Shown: positions 52,538 through 62,573, counted from the first letter of the stretch. The stretch is DNA of 64,000 nucleotides from Lysobacteraceae bacterium (GCA_016789405.1 JAEUPQ010000011.1:1-64000), one strand, 5' to 3'. Program-made: numbers and translations. The notes: generated by a model not told the origin, from the letters alone.

Positions 52538-55500
52538 TCAATTGGCCGGCAACGATGTAGCCAGATAGTCGCGCAATTGAAATGCCAAGGACGAACCGGC
52601 GTCTACAAGCCTGTCCAGCACCTCCAGTGTGGCCTGCCTGAGAGTTACGTCTCGGAGGAGCGCCTGACGATGCTCGTGCACCGCAGCTTGGCAAATAGTC
52701 TCAGCGTTCCAAAGGCTGCTTCCGTCGTTGAACAGTTCAGCCGGAGCCATTCTTATCGCGTCCCTCAGTTGCACTAAGGCGGAGGGCACCGCCGTCGCCC
52801 TTCCGACACCTGCCATCAGTGCAAGAAGATGTTCGAGCGCGCGCCAGCTATCACCTGCCTTAACTAGGCAGTTGGCGACGAAGAGAGGTCGGTTTCGCAG
52901 CAGTGGCAAGTCGTGATAGGTCTTGGTCCATGGGTTGGACTGAAACAGTAGTACAGCGAGCAGCTTCTCGCTCTTGCTGTACACGCGCCGCGAGCCAGTG
53001 CGCAACGACTTGTCAGGAAGGACCTTCGCTGCGGCCCGGTCCCATACCCGCCAGAAGGCATCCGCGTTAGCGTACTCTTGCGTCATGCACCCGCTTAGGG
53101 TTGACTCCAGCACCCTTTCACTCAACTCTGCGCCGTGCTCGATGCAGTAGTCAAGAGTTTCAAAAATCGGAGTGTTGTCGGTGCTCTGCATCAACAGTTC
53201 AGACGCCAAAAGATCTCCTATCTCCCAACGCGCTTCGAAATCAACATAGCCTGGGTCGTACTGGCCAACTCGTGGCTTGCCTTCCTGATCGGCCATCAGG
53301 CGGGCAAGTGTTGTAACCGCTTGGATTCTCCAAGTCGCTGGTGCCTCGCTGCGGGCGGCATCGAGTGCTATCGTCCACTCTTTGACAGCGGCGACGCTTC
53401 TAGGACTAGGTCTAGGTGCTAGTTTTCCCCCTGTGAGGACTGCCACCAACTCCTTGCTGGTTGCGTCCCGTGCTTCTTCGACGAGGGCTCGTCCGCGTCT
53501 TTTCGCTGCGCCAATTGTGCTGTCGAGCGCCTCCGCGTATTGCGCCAACGCCGTGGTCAGGATCTCGGCGAGCAGAGGCTGCTTTGGTCGCAGAATCTCT
53601 GAGATAGCAAGGGCTCCTGCCCGGCGCACCGACCAGACGGGCTCTGTAATTATGTTGGCGAGGGACTCAGGCAGTTTTGGATGAGTTGGGTCTACGCTTG
53701 CCAGTAAGACGAGCGTCTTGGCTCTCAACTCTCCTTTCGCAGGGCTGTGACCGACCCAAGCGTCGCTGTCCAGGCGCTTCGAGGTGACTTCGAGGAGATA
53801 GTCCTTGGCCCATTGGAGCGCTTCCGATGTGTCGGTCGGCCAGCGCTGAATCAGCGCACTAGGGAGCTCGTCATCAATCCCGAACAGCAATGCCTCTTCC
53901 TGGCCCTCAACCTCTTCAAGAAGGCGTCGGTACTCTTCGTACACCTCAGACGGGGAGCAGAAGCGATCTGCGGCCTCCGGGGACGAAGTGAACGTTGGCT
54001 GCGTTACAGCTATTGCCCAAAGCCGGACGGCCGCCAACCGGTTCATAACTTGACTTCTTGATTCCGCTTGGTCACTGATTTTCTTTAGCTCGGGTTCTAG
54101 GTTCTCGATTTCTAGAGGTACGAATCTCTCATCACCAACTGGCTCGCCGAGCTTCATGCCTCGAGCGTCCATGCGCTTGAGCGCCATGCGCCAACCGTCA
54201 GGCACGTCTTCAGCGTGCTTGAGATCTTCGATGTGCCTATCAAGAATCGCATAGATGCCATTTCTGAGGTCGGGGCGGACAATCTGCAACTGAAGCGCGA
54301 GTGTCTCCAGGTGCTGCTTCCTGTGCGGTAGTTGATTGCTGGCGATGCGCTCCTTCTGCCTCTCGTCGTCCAGACCGTCGTGACCACTGCGGATGGCCAG
54401 AGCAGTCGCCTCCCCCACGTAGCGCGCGATGTCGTCAGCGAAGAAATCGGGGCAGTTGAAGAGCGGCAGCAACTTCTCAGTGAAGATGGTCGGATGCCCT
54501 ATGAGTACGCCTGCCACCAATCCCGTAGTGAAGCTCGACTCGCCGCTCTCCAAGATGTATTCGAGGGCCATCGAGATGACCTCCGGCTGTGCCTTCGCCT
54601 CGATCAGCAGCCTTTCTTCCAGCGCCATGAGTGCGCAGTTCAACACATAGCTGGAAACGGAGTGGCCGCGATAGGCTGCCCAAAGTCGCCAGTCGTGAAT
54701 GTGGGCCCGCCCATTCGGACTTTGCTCAGACGGAAGTATGGACACTTCCTCTGGATGAGATTTGGCAAATGACAAAGCTGCGTGATTGCAGAGCTCGACG
54801 ACAAAGCGCACGCTCTTGGGAAAGGAGTAGAGCAAGAGCCACCGGAAAGGTCCTTGCAGTGCGGATGGAGGGAAGAATGCATGGTTCGCCCTCTGGCTTA
54901 GGCCCATTGCTGCCTCCCAGCCACCCATGCCGAAGTGACGTTCTGTTCGAGGCCCAGGTTCGGTGTAGAGTGCCCTGAACGCAGTGCGAACCAACTCAGC
55001 GTTGAAGTAAATCGGCTCCCTGCAGTGCTTGATGTTGGTAAGGAACTCTAACCGCTCTTCGGCGTATACATCGCGGTCTTCTCGGTCTTCGGAGACCCTC
55101 TTCACGAGTGTGTCGACGAACACCTTGAATTTGTCCGGGTCAGCTCCCGAGCAGCGACACAGGAGCTGGTAGAACCGCTTGCCTACGGATTTCTCTCGGT
55201 ACCAAGTATGGTTGTCTTGCCAGCAATAGTGCTCAGCCATGCTGAAGACATCGGTCACACGCGGGCTAGGCTTATGCCAATCGTCATCATGCGCAACCGC
55301 ATCCTCGGCGAGTTGGACAACCCATGAGTGATCTTTCGGCGGCAGAGATGGGAATGCCCTTGTGACCAAAGCAATCACTACGTCCCAAGCCTTGCCTACC
55401 GGTGCGGCCATTCCGATCCGGGCAAGAAGTTCCTTTTTTGCAGGGTCAGAAGCTAAGTGCGAGTAGTCGATGGAAGTCGGTCCCTTACAAGCAACTCTCA

Positions 55501-57595
55501 GCAGGTGACTCAGGCGTTGAAGCAGAGCCACGCTACTGAAGGTGTCATTGCTTCCAAGCTTTGCGACTAGCTCCTCCACTCGCTCAGAGCGCAGAAGCCC
55601 AATGGCTATCTCGTCTCGCCACAGCTGCGCAATCGTGGATTCTGGCCGGATTGCTTCCTCCAAAAGTGCGAAGGCGTCATCGTCACCTTCAGCCGATCTC
55701 TGAGCCGTCCATGAGCGTAGGGCTCGTCGCATCCCCGCATGTGAGCCTAGCTTTGTGAACAACTCAGACCAGTCCCGCTCCGCGGAGCGCAAATCACGTT
55801 CGACTCGAAAGAACAATGACCAATCCTCCAACACGTCGTGTGCAGGCGCTACTCGGTCGGCCTCGTCCTCCACGAGCACCGCGTCTTGCAGGAGCGACTT
55901 AACTGATTCAACGTCCGGGGGAGGCTTCACGAATTGCGCAAATCGCTCGGTACGCAGGTAGCAGACTTGGTCGAAGGTCTCTAGACGCCTTGCGCGCAAG
56001 GCGGCCGAAAGGCCTTTGCTGGGCGCAATTCGCTCTGTCCAAAGTGCACGTCTAAGGTCGTTACCGGAAGCATTTGGTAATGCTGTTCCAGCTTCAGCGT
56101 ACTTAAATGCAAGCTGCAGGTAGTAGGGTGTGCGCAGAACCTCTTTTACCCCTGGATCTTTGGCGACGACCTCTTCGAGCGAGCTATTGGCTACCGCTGT
56201 GGCGATCTCCTCGTCCGTGAGCAAAGGAACGTCTACGACTTGGCTTGAAAAGCTATAGAGGAAGTTTGTGTACAGGCCATTGAGAGCATAGGATCGCGTC
56301 GTGATGCAGAGCCTCGAAGACTTGTTCTTACGAACAAGTGCGAGTAGCTCTTCGAGTGCACCTGGGTTCTGTGCCTCGAGAGCCTTCTCCAGCGAGTCAA
56401 TGATGACAGTGGGTGCCCCTGTGCGCAGCAGTGAGTCGATGCCCAGCACCGGGTCCTGAAGCCCGTTCAGGGACTGAACTGCTGCCAAAGTCGGCACATC
56501 CAGCTCATCAGCCCTGAAGAAGAACATTGGGCCGGACTCACGCAGCAGAGAAGCAAGATGAGAGACGACCGCTGACTTTCCTGCGCCCGGGCCGCCAGTG
56601 ATGATGACAAGCTGGCGGTCATCGAGTGCTGACAGCACACGGCCTACGCACTCGCCTCGAGGGATGTGTGCGCCATTGGGTAGGCTTGTCGAGATGAGGG
56701 AGAGCTGAAGTAAGGCTCGTTCAGTCAAACGCTCAGCAACACCGCCCAGTCCGCGCGAGGAATTCAAGTGGCTCAATACCGCTCGAACTCCTTCTTTAGC
56801 GGTCTGAGACCACGTTGTCCGAGTGACAGTCCCTACTGCAATCCCTTGCTCTTGCACATAGGAGACAAGGCCATCCCACACCAGCTCTCCTGAGTCGCCA
56901 GATTGCTCTGAAGTCAAGAGTGCTTGAACGAGGCTGAGCTCCTGTGAGGACTCGAAACCCAGGTCATGAATGTCAACACGAAGACGCTGGAGCAGCTGGA
57001 ATACAAGCTCCTCGGTGTACTTGTCGGTCAACGTCTCCTTCGAGACCGCCTTGAACGCTTCCCAAGTTTCTCTATACTTCTGGCCGAAGAGCTTGGAGTT
57101 CACCTTCTGCAGGTAGTCAGCGAGGTCTGCTGATGCACGGGCAAGTTCGCACAGGCGCTTCGCTGCCTGGTTAGCTGCTGTCGCCGGGGCGATGGTCGCA
57201 AGAACCAGGACGTCACAGGCGCGGTCAAAAGGGCTCTTCTCGATACCGAGAAAGTCGCGCCAAGCACCTTGCAGTCCATCGATGAAGTCGGTGTTGCCAG
57301 CCGTGGCGTTGAGGCCTCGCTTGCATTGGACAAGCTGTAGCCAACTTTCCTTGCTGTCACGGAGCCGACAGTAGATGTCGTCGGTGTGAGCGCCTGTAAA
57401 GCGAGCCTCAAAGCGCAGTTCTTCGATCCGGGCGCCGTGCAAGCTGTAGGCTGTAGGCAAGCCCGTAAGCATGTTGGCCAGGTACAGGGCACCCACACGG
57501 GCCTGAAAGACGACGCCTCCCCCGCCAGTGGCGAGAGTGCTCATGACCTGGGTACCCTTTAGCGGGTCGCGTGGAGTGACGTCCTTCTTGCCCAT
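52538..57595 (-). CDS. Avs-like antiphage STAND NTPase with N-terminal nuclease
   Basis: A 1685-aa protein. Residues ~20-130 form a Cap4/Mrr-like nuclease (GGGGVVFQARVGALYLANML, TDDIYC 71-76, LVQCKR 88-93); the P-loop NTPase has Walker A GGPGAGKS (334-341), Walker B TVIIDSLE (396-403) and a CITTRSYALNG sensor; ~1100 residues of helical repeats follow as a putative ligand-sensing region. Avs/AVAST proteins share this layout and recognise phage proteins. ATG 57595 has GGGAGC eight bases upstream. The stop lies 3 bp from the IS end, so the original C-terminus could have been altered. Confidence 0.78.
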   Translation of the reverse strand: MGKKDVTPRDPLKGTQVMSTLATGGGGVVFQARVGALYLANMLTGLPTAYSLHGARIEELRFEARFTGAHTDDIYCRLRDSKESWLQLVQCKRGLNATAGNTDFIDGLQGAWRDFLGIEKSPFDRACDVLVLATIAPATAANQAAKRLCELARASADLADYLQKVNSKLFGQKYRETWEAFKAVSKETLTDKYTEELVFQLLQRLRVDIHDLGFESSQELSLVQALLTSEQSGDSGELVWDGLVSYVQEQGIAVGTVTRTTWSQTAKEGVRAVLSHLNSSRGLGGVAERLTERALLQLSLISTSLPNGAHIPRGECVGRVLSALDDRQLVIITGGPGAGKSAVVSHLASLLRESGPMFFFRADELDVPTLAAVQSLNGLQDPVLGIDSLLRTGAPTVIIDSLEKALEAQNPGALEELLALVRKNKSSRLCITTRSYALNGLYTNFLYSFSSQVVDVPLLTDEEIATAVANSSLEEVVAKDPGVKEVLRTPYYLQLAFKYAEAGTALPNASGNDLRRALWTERIAPSKGLSAALRARRLETFDQVCYLRTERFAQFVKPPPDVESVKSLLQDAVLVEDEADRVAPAHDVLEDWSLFFRVERDLRSAERDWSELFTKLGSHAGMRRALRSWTAQRSAEGDDDAFALLEEAIRPESTIAQLWRDEIAIGLLRSERVEELVAKLGSNDTFSSVALLQRLSHLLRVACKGPTSIDYSHLASDPAKKELLARIGMAAPVGKAWDVVIALVTRAFPSLPPKDHSWVVQLAEDAVAHDDDWHKPSPRVTDVFSMAEHYCWQDNHTWYREKSVGKRFYQLLCRCSGADPDKFKVFVDTLVKRVSEDREDRDVYAEERLEFLTNIKHCREPIYFNAELVRTAFRALYTEPGPRTERHFGMGGWEAAMGLSQRANHAFFPPSALQGPFRWLLLYSFPKSVRFVVELCNHAALSFAKSHPEEVSILPSEQSPNGRAHIHDWRLWAAYRGHSVSSYVLNCALMALEERLLIEAKAQPEVISMALEYILESGESSFTTGLVAGVLIGHPTIFTEKLLPLFNCPDFFADDIARYVGEATALAIRSGHDGLDDERQKERIASNQLPHRKQHLETLALQLQIVRPDLRNGIYAILDRHIEDLKHAEDVPDGWRMALKRMDARGMKLGEPVGDERFVPLEIENLEPELKKISDQAESRSQVMNRLAAVRLWAIAVTQPTFTSSPEAADRFCSPSEVYEEYRRLLEEVEGQEEALLFGIDDELPSALIQRWPTDTSEALQWAKDYLLEVTSKRLDSDAWVGHSPAKGELRAKTLVLLASVDPTHPKLPESLANIITEPVWSVRRAGALAISEILRPKQPLLAEILTTALAQYAEALDSTIGAAKRRGRALVEEARDATSKELVAVLTGGKLAPRPSPRSVAAVKEWTIALDAARSEAPATWRIQAVTTLARLMADQEGKPRVGQYDPGYVDFEARWEIGDLLASELLMQSTDNTPIFETLDYCIEHGAELSERVLESTLSGCMTQEYANADAFWRVWDRAAAKVLPDKSLRTGSRRVYSKSEKLLAVLLFQSNPWTKTYHDLPLLRNRPLFVANCLVKAGDSWRALEHLLALMAGVGRATAVPSALVQLRDAIRMAPAELFNDGSSLWNAETICQAAVHEHRQALLRDVTLRQATLEVLDRLVDAGSSLAFQLRDYLATSLPAN

Positions 57596-58056
57596 TTGCA
57601 AAAGCTCCCATCGCTGTGCGGGTTCTCCTGCAGACAATGATAAATGGTTAGCGGCCTGCTTCGCAGAATCTAGAGCAGGCTTATGCGAACCCTGCCGCAA
57701 GGAGCGGCACGACACCGGCCCAGTCTAGTCGGTGAAGTCGTCTAACAGTGCAGGAATCAGCACGCTCTTCAAGCGAACTCTGGGCCGGCTTCAATCCTGG
57801 GTGGACGGTTCAACTTCAAGTGATCACGTGAGGTACCGTTTCACTGACCGCAATCGGGTGCCGCGTTGGTAAGTCGCTACTATCACCTTGGGAGGGAAGC
57901 TTCCGTCCTCTAGCCCCGATAAACATCCCTAATTCCTACCCCGCCTCGGCCCGCTTGCGGCTAGGAGCGGACATCGTTCAAAGATTGAGCTGAGCCTCCC
58001 GCTTAGGCAAGCGGCAACACGCTATCAGGGCGCCCATCCGGGCTGTCCCAAACGCG
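57596..58056. other. 461-bp intergenic region after the Avs-like gene start
   Basis: No gene supported. It contains the likely promoter region of the Avs-like gene (left) and repeat copy d at 57895-57943 (right). A CCGC...GCGG inverted repeat follows the repeat near 57952-57966. The rest shows nothing recognisable. Confidence 0.6.
57895..57943 (+). repeat. module-boundary repeat, copy d (extended)
   Basis: GGAAGCTTCC palindrome followed by TCCTCTAGCCCCGATAAACATCCCTAATTCCTACCCC (split here: CTAGCCCCGATAAACATCCC, then TAATTCCTACCCC). Closest relative of copy c; same orientation as copies a-c. Confidence 0.75.
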
Positions 58057-59073
58057 TCATGGCCGCCCGTCTACTCTTATGGTCTGCATTGGCAAGAAGG
58101 TCGGATCGAAAGCAAGCAACAGGCTCACGGTCACACCGTCACGAGTCGCAAGCCCGTGCAATCGAGCCATGCTCGTATCGAAGTCATCGAGTGCATACGG
58201 CATGGGCACCAGCGGTTCTTCCAACCCGCGTCCGAAGTCGTCCCAGTGAATCGGCAAGACGAGACGGGCGCCGCTTTGGCGCACTGTCTCGTCCCAGTAG
58301 GCCTCGGCAAAAGCCTCGCTCTGCTTGCCGAGACTACCGATACCCAGCAGCACGACATCGGCGCGAACACCCGCAAACATACCTGGCGTGTAGTTCGCGC
58401 TCGGCACTATCAGCACGCGCCCGAGCGGGTGTTCTACCAGAAATGAGTAGTTCTCGGCCATCTTGTATGCCGACAGCTTTGCCGGCGGAACCAGTGGCTC
58501 GGTGATCGAACCTAGGAAGACGGGCGTGGGCGAGTGCGGCGTCTCGTAAGCCGTGACCTTGAAGTCGCCGAACCGCGACGGCTCACCGACCTGCAGCGCC
58601 ATCAGACGGTCGTCGGCCAGATCTTCACCACGGGCAATGCTCAAGGTCGACGCTGAACCCACCACCTTGGCGTTGGTCTTACGCGCAACCACGCCCACGT
58701 CCATCGCATGATCGTGATGAGAGTGGGCCACGAAGACGGCATCGACACGCCGAACTGTCGCTCGGGCCAGGGCTGCGTCGATACGCTCTGTGTTCGGCCC
58801 GAACGGCGTCGTGACCAAGCGGAGCCAACTGGGCCTTGACAGGAATCCATCGACGAGGACCGAATTCCGCCCGTCACTGAGAAGCACGGTTGTGGTACCA
58901 AAGAACTGCAACTTCAGACCTCGCTCTGCCGCAGGAGGCGGCTCGTACGCTAACGCGGAGTACGGCTGGAGCGAAGGTCTCCAATTCAGCGCCAAATATC
59001 CGGAAGCGGCGAGCAGCCCGAACGTTGCGGCGCTCGCCGTCACAGCCCACTTTCTCCAGCTCATTTTGATCAT
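58057..59073 (-). CDS. MBL-fold metal-dependent hydrolase, membrane-anchored or exported
   Basis: A 338-aa protein with an N-terminal hydrophobic segment (AVTASAATFGLLAASGYLAL) and the metallo-beta-lactamase motif AHSHHDHAMD, plus later His/Asp ligands (ANYTPGM, LPIHWDDFGRGL). The sequence resembles UlaG/NAPE-PLD-like MBL hydrolases; the substrate is unknown. It begins divergently from the protease operon with a 289-bp region between them. Start uncertain by three codons. Confidence 0.8.
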   Translation of the reverse strand: MIKMSWRKWAVTASAATFGLLAASGYLALNWRPSLQPYSALAYEPPPAAERGLKLQFFGTTTVLLSDGRNSVLVDGFLSRPSWLRLVTTPFGPNTERIDAALARATVRRVDAVFVAHSHHDHAMDVGVVARKTNAKVVGSASTLSIARGEDLADDRLMALQVGEPSRFGDFKVTAYETPHSPTPVFLGSITEPLVPPAKLSAYKMAENYSFLVEHPLGRVLIVPSANYTPGMFAGVRADVVLLGIGSLGKQSEAFAEAYWDETVRQSGARLVLPIHWDDFGRGLEEPLVPMPYALDDFDTSMARLHGLATRDGVTVSLLLAFDPTFLPMQTIRVDGRP

Positions 59074-59233
59074 GTTCGCCCAACTTCCACGAAAGTGCGA
59101 CGGCGAGGATCATTTGCAGCGAATCCGAGTCGCGTTAATTTGATAGCTGACGACTATGGAAAAGTGATGGACTTTGAGATGAGTGCCAACATGCAAGCGA
59201 TAGCACGGACGCTAGCCGGTTCAGGCTGGCCAG

Positions 59234-59261
59234 TTGAAGCTAGTCTTTGCTACTGTATATT
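59234..59261 (+). promoter_or_regulatory. candidate promoter of the three-protease operon
   Basis: TTGAAG (59234-59239), 16-bp spacer, TATATT (59256-59261) in an AT-rich stretch ~100 bp before the first protease start. Good -10, fair -35. Confidence 0.4.
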
Positions 59262-59362
59262 TTCCTGCATTTGATTCATTGATGTATTCTGACGAACGGT
59301 AGCCGTTTCAAGCTAGAAAGACCGTGAACCTAGCTAAGGTTCAAGTCGCAAGGGAGCCAAGG

Positions 59363-60832
59363 ATGCGCCGATGCTCGCTTCTATACGCCGGTGTAACCGG
59401 CGCGCTTCTCATAGTCGCCCCCGACTTTGGATATGCTCAAGCAGTATCTCCTATGTCAACAGCAGACTTTGAGCGCACTTTGCTGCAAACGCGGCAATTG
59501 AAGATGACCACCACGCTTTCGAAGCAAAGCGACGGCCGCGTCGCTCTGAGGACGCAAGATGGCATCATCGAGCTGGACACGAAACTCGTCGATATCACAC
59601 GCTTCGTGAATTTGCCTGTCGAAGTAAAGGTAGAGCAGCTCAATGATTTTCCGGCCACCGTTACCGAGGTGAAGCCGCGCCCTAGCCCGACGTGGGAGAT
59701 GCTTTCACTTCAGGAGCGTCGCATATTTCCTGAGGTAGATGCTGCGCAGAATAGGCTCAAGCTCGCAATGGGCCGCACGTTGATTCGCGGATCCGGCAGT
59801 GCAGAATTTTTAACTGCGCAAAATGCGGCTGGCGAGTTGGAAAGAAAGATAACGGACTCTTACGCTAGCATGGATGCAGCGAGTAGACGCCTTCGGGGGC
59901 GAACCTTAATCGACCAGCACGCCGAAGTAAGACGACTGCAACGTGATTTTTTTCGCAAAGACTATAACGAACGCTATGCGCCTGAAACTTACCAGCGTAT
60001 CTACGCCAACACACGAGGCGCAAGTGCATTGCGCCTCAAGGGTGAGGATCTACCGCTTTGCAGCGGAGTACTGATCGCCAAGCACTTGGTGCTTACTAAT
60101 CGCCACTGTGTAACTCATGCAGATGCGACGCAGATGGAGGTTGTATTCGACTACGAGGAGGATCTCCAGGGCAAGCGGATGAATCAGCGCATTTTTCCTG
60201 TGTCTCATATTCGGTTTAGGGGCGGCGAGCCCTTTCTGGACTTTGCAATCCTGGAGGTCGGGAGGGATTCAAATGGCGCCATTCCAGGAGAGATCTATCC
60301 GCCTCAATGTCTTTCGATATCACCGCCGAAGCATATGGAAGCCATCTATGTGGTGGGCTTTCCGTTAGGCCAACCCCGTGTGGTGCATGATAATGCTCAC
60401 GTCTATTTTCCCTTCCAAGTTAACTCCAATGAGTATGTGCGCATCGAAATCAGTGTGCGTGAGGAGTTCAAGTCCGGCCCTGAAGAAGACCAGTCCTACA
60501 TCGACGGAAAGCTTCGAGAATTTATCGATAGCTACAAGCCACGCATGGAGAACGGAGCGCTTGTCTACGAATACTATAGCGAGCGCTTTGGCGACCAACC
60601 GACTATAGGCGTTGACAGCGACACGTATGCAGGTAACTCCGGATCCCCGGCTTTTCATCGACGCACTCATGCCTTGGTAGGCTTGCTATTCGATGGTCAT
60701 CGCACCTCAAATGAACCGTGGGCACCGGGATGGAGAACGCATGAGGCGATATTGCCCGTTCTTAAGATCATTGAAGCCATGAATGCTCAAGAGCCAGGTT
60801 GGTTTGCGTCCCAAGAAATCTGCATGCGGTAG
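59363..60832 (+). CDS. exported trypsin-like serine protease
   Basis: A 489-aa protein: signal peptide with likely cleavage after GYAQA (residue 27), a ~190-residue N-terminal region of unknown fold, then a chymotrypsin-fold protease with His248 (LTNRHCV), Asp293 (FLDFAILEV) and Ser426 (GNSGSPAF). A ~50-residue insertion (EEFKSGPEEDQSYIDGKLREF) precedes the Ser motif. Start 59363 has AGGGAG six bases upstream; the 13-codon extension from a GTG is rejected. The next gene starts 22 bp later. Confidence 0.88.
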   Translation: MRRCSLLYAGVTGALLIVAPDFGYAQAVSPMSTADFERTLLQTRQLKMTTTLSKQSDGRVALRTQDGIIELDTKLVDITRFVNLPVEVKVEQLNDFPATVTEVKPRPSPTWEMLSLQERRIFPEVDAAQNRLKLAMGRTLIRGSGSAEFLTAQNAAGELERKITDSYASMDAASRRLRGRTLIDQHAEVRRLQRDFFRKDYNERYAPETYQRIYANTRGASALRLKGEDLPLCSGVLIAKHLVLTNRHCVTHADATQMEVVFDYEEDLQGKRMNQRIFPVSHIRFRGGEPFLDFAILEVGRDSNGAIPGEIYPPQCLSISPPKHMEAIYVVGFPLGQPRVVHDNAHVYFPFQVNSNEYVRIEISVREEFKSGPEEDQSYIDGKLREFIDSYKPRMENGALVYEYYSERFGDQPTIGVDSDTYAGNSGSPAFHRRTHALVGLLFDGHRTSNEPWAPGWRTHEAILPVLKIIEAMNAQEPGWFASQEICMR

Positions 60833-60854
60833 AGCCACAATACGGGAGATCATT

Positions 60855-62573
60855 ATGAGTGCGCAACGTATTATTAAGTTTCTTGCTGTGATTGTGACTA
60901 GTTTTTGGTTTGCCCATGCATGGAGTCAAGAGGCTACCCCGCCTTCATCGTCCCCCCTGGACGACAGGCGGGCTTCCGAAGTATCTGATTACGTCGTCGC
61001 GTTCAATTCATATGTAGTAGAGATCAAGACAAGTCAAGGCCGGGAGGATGTTGTAACCGCTGCGTCCGTCGTTTTGGGCGACACGGTTATCGTAGAACCA
61101 TTGTTCTCTGATATTGATTTAAACGATGACCCAGAGGGGCTATCAAAACTCTATCGAGTTCGTGTTGCCGGAACAAGGAGCTCCGGCGCCCAATGGGATG
61201 CAGCATATGCCATCAAGAAGGCCGGAGGGTTTGAGCAAGTAGAGCCGGATACCGCGACGGCCATCGAGGACGCTCGCAAACGTCAAGCGGCCACAGCTTC
61301 TTGCTTGTTGGATGATGGTGTTCCGGCACCGAATGAGATTGCATGGTCTTTGGTTCAGATGAGAGTCCCTGAGGCTCGTGAGTTGCAGCCTCCTCCAGCC
61401 GGGCGAAAGGATGGTGAGGGCATACGAATCTGTCACCCAGACAGCGGCTGGACGGATCATGTTGACTTAGATCGGTCACGCATCGATACGACAGCCTCGC
61501 TCAACCTCATTGAGGGTGGTTCTGATGCACGCGACCCGCTCAACTACTCCGGCCATCCAGGGCACGGCACGGGCACTGGCAGTGTCATCATCAGTGCTGG
61601 CGGATTCGAGGCTAACGGCGGGACAACCGGACCCGGTCAGGTTAACGGACTCGCCCCAAGAGCGACCCTTGTGCCTATTAGAGCCCTCAAGTCGGTCGTC
61701 CACGTTTTTGACTCAGACATTGCCAAAGCCGTCCGCCACGCCAGCAAGGCAAAGTGCGACGTCATCTCTATGAGCTTAGGTGGCGCAGGATTTTTCGGTT
61801 TGAAGAAAGCGATACGCGAAGCTGTCGGGCGCGACATCATCGTTGTCAGCGCTGCTGGAAACTGTGCAGGATTCGTTGTAGCTCCGGCGTCATATGAAAG
61901 CGTGATTGCTGTAGCAGCAACCAATGCCGCGAGAAAGCCATGGCCGGGATCTTCTCAGGGCAAGGCGGTAGATATCTCTGCACCGGGAGAGGATATCTAT
62001 GTTGCAAGAACAAATTCCAACGCCACTTCGAGTGACAAGGTCAGAACTGGAAGCGGCACTTCGTTTTCGACGGCAGCTGTAGCTGGAGCAGCGGCCAATT
62101 GGCTGGCGTTCCACGGCGAGGATGCCATTAAGCAGTCACAAGGGGGGCTAACGCGTCAACAGCTCTTTATGTTGGCACTCAGCAATAGTGCCGACGCCAG
62201 CCCTGCGGGGTGGGATAAGAGGCGTATGGGCGCTGGAATCTTGGATCTACATAAACTGCTGATCCAGCCACTTCCCAACGGCGGCGCAACTTTTACTGTT
62301 GCCCCTCGATATGACCACATCACTGAAATAGCGCAGCGGCTTGACTTGGATAGGTCTCTCGTCGAGCAAGGCTTGAGGCGTATTCTAGGCCAGCCAGACA
62401 ACCTAGAAGCAACTTTGATCGAGTTCGGCGCTGAGATTGTGGACATTGCGAGTCGGAATCCGGCCTCGTTCCGCGCTGCTATTCAGCCCCCCGATCCAGG
62501 CGCCTTCTCAGATTCATCGAAGCTGCTACGCGACAGCGGGTCTACCGCCTTGAAGCGAGAGCTTTCGCAATGA
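60855..62573 (+). CDS. exported subtilisin-like serine protease (S8)
   Basis: A 572-aa protein: signal peptide (cleavage near AHAWSQ), ~165-residue propeptide-like region, S8 catalytic domain with Asp196 (CHPDSGW), His237 (GHGTGTG), oxyanion Asn336 (SAAGN) and Ser403 (GTSFSTA). A ~100-residue helical tail follows. GGGAG lies upstream of ATG 60855; the longer frame is rejected. It overlaps the third protease by 4 bp (ATGA). Confidence 0.9.
   Translation: MSAQRIIKFLAVIVTSFWFAHAWSQEATPPSSSPLDDRRASEVSDYVVAFNSYVVEIKTSQGREDVVTAASVVLGDTVIVEPLFSDIDLNDDPEGLSKLYRVRVAGTRSSGAQWDAAYAIKKAGGFEQVEPDTATAIEDARKRQAATASCLLDDGVPAPNEIAWSLVQMRVPEARELQPPPAGRKDGEGIRICHPDSGWTDHVDLDRSRIDTTASLNLIEGGSDARDPLNYSGHPGHGTGTGSVIISAGGFEANGGTTGPGQVNGLAPRATLVPIRALKSVVHVFDSDIAKAVRHASKAKCDVISMSLGGAGFFGLKKAIREAVGRDIIVVSAAGNCAGFVVAPASYESVIAVAATNAARKPWPGSSQGKAVDISAPGEDIYVARTNSNATSSDKVRTGSGTSFSTAAVAGAAANWLAFHGEDAIKQSQGGLTRQQLFMLALSNSADASPAGWDKRRMGAGILDLHKLLIQPLPNGGATFTVAPRYDHITEIAQRLDLDRSLVEQGLRRILGQPDNLEATLIEFGAEIVDIASRNPASFRAAIQPPDPGAFSDSSKLLRDSGSTALKRELSQ

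Noticed and set aside
44537..57943. Boundary repeats as integron attC sites
   Set aside because: They lack the GTTRRRY/RYYYAAC ends and paired inner sites, and no integron integrase is present; the recombinase is TnpS-like.
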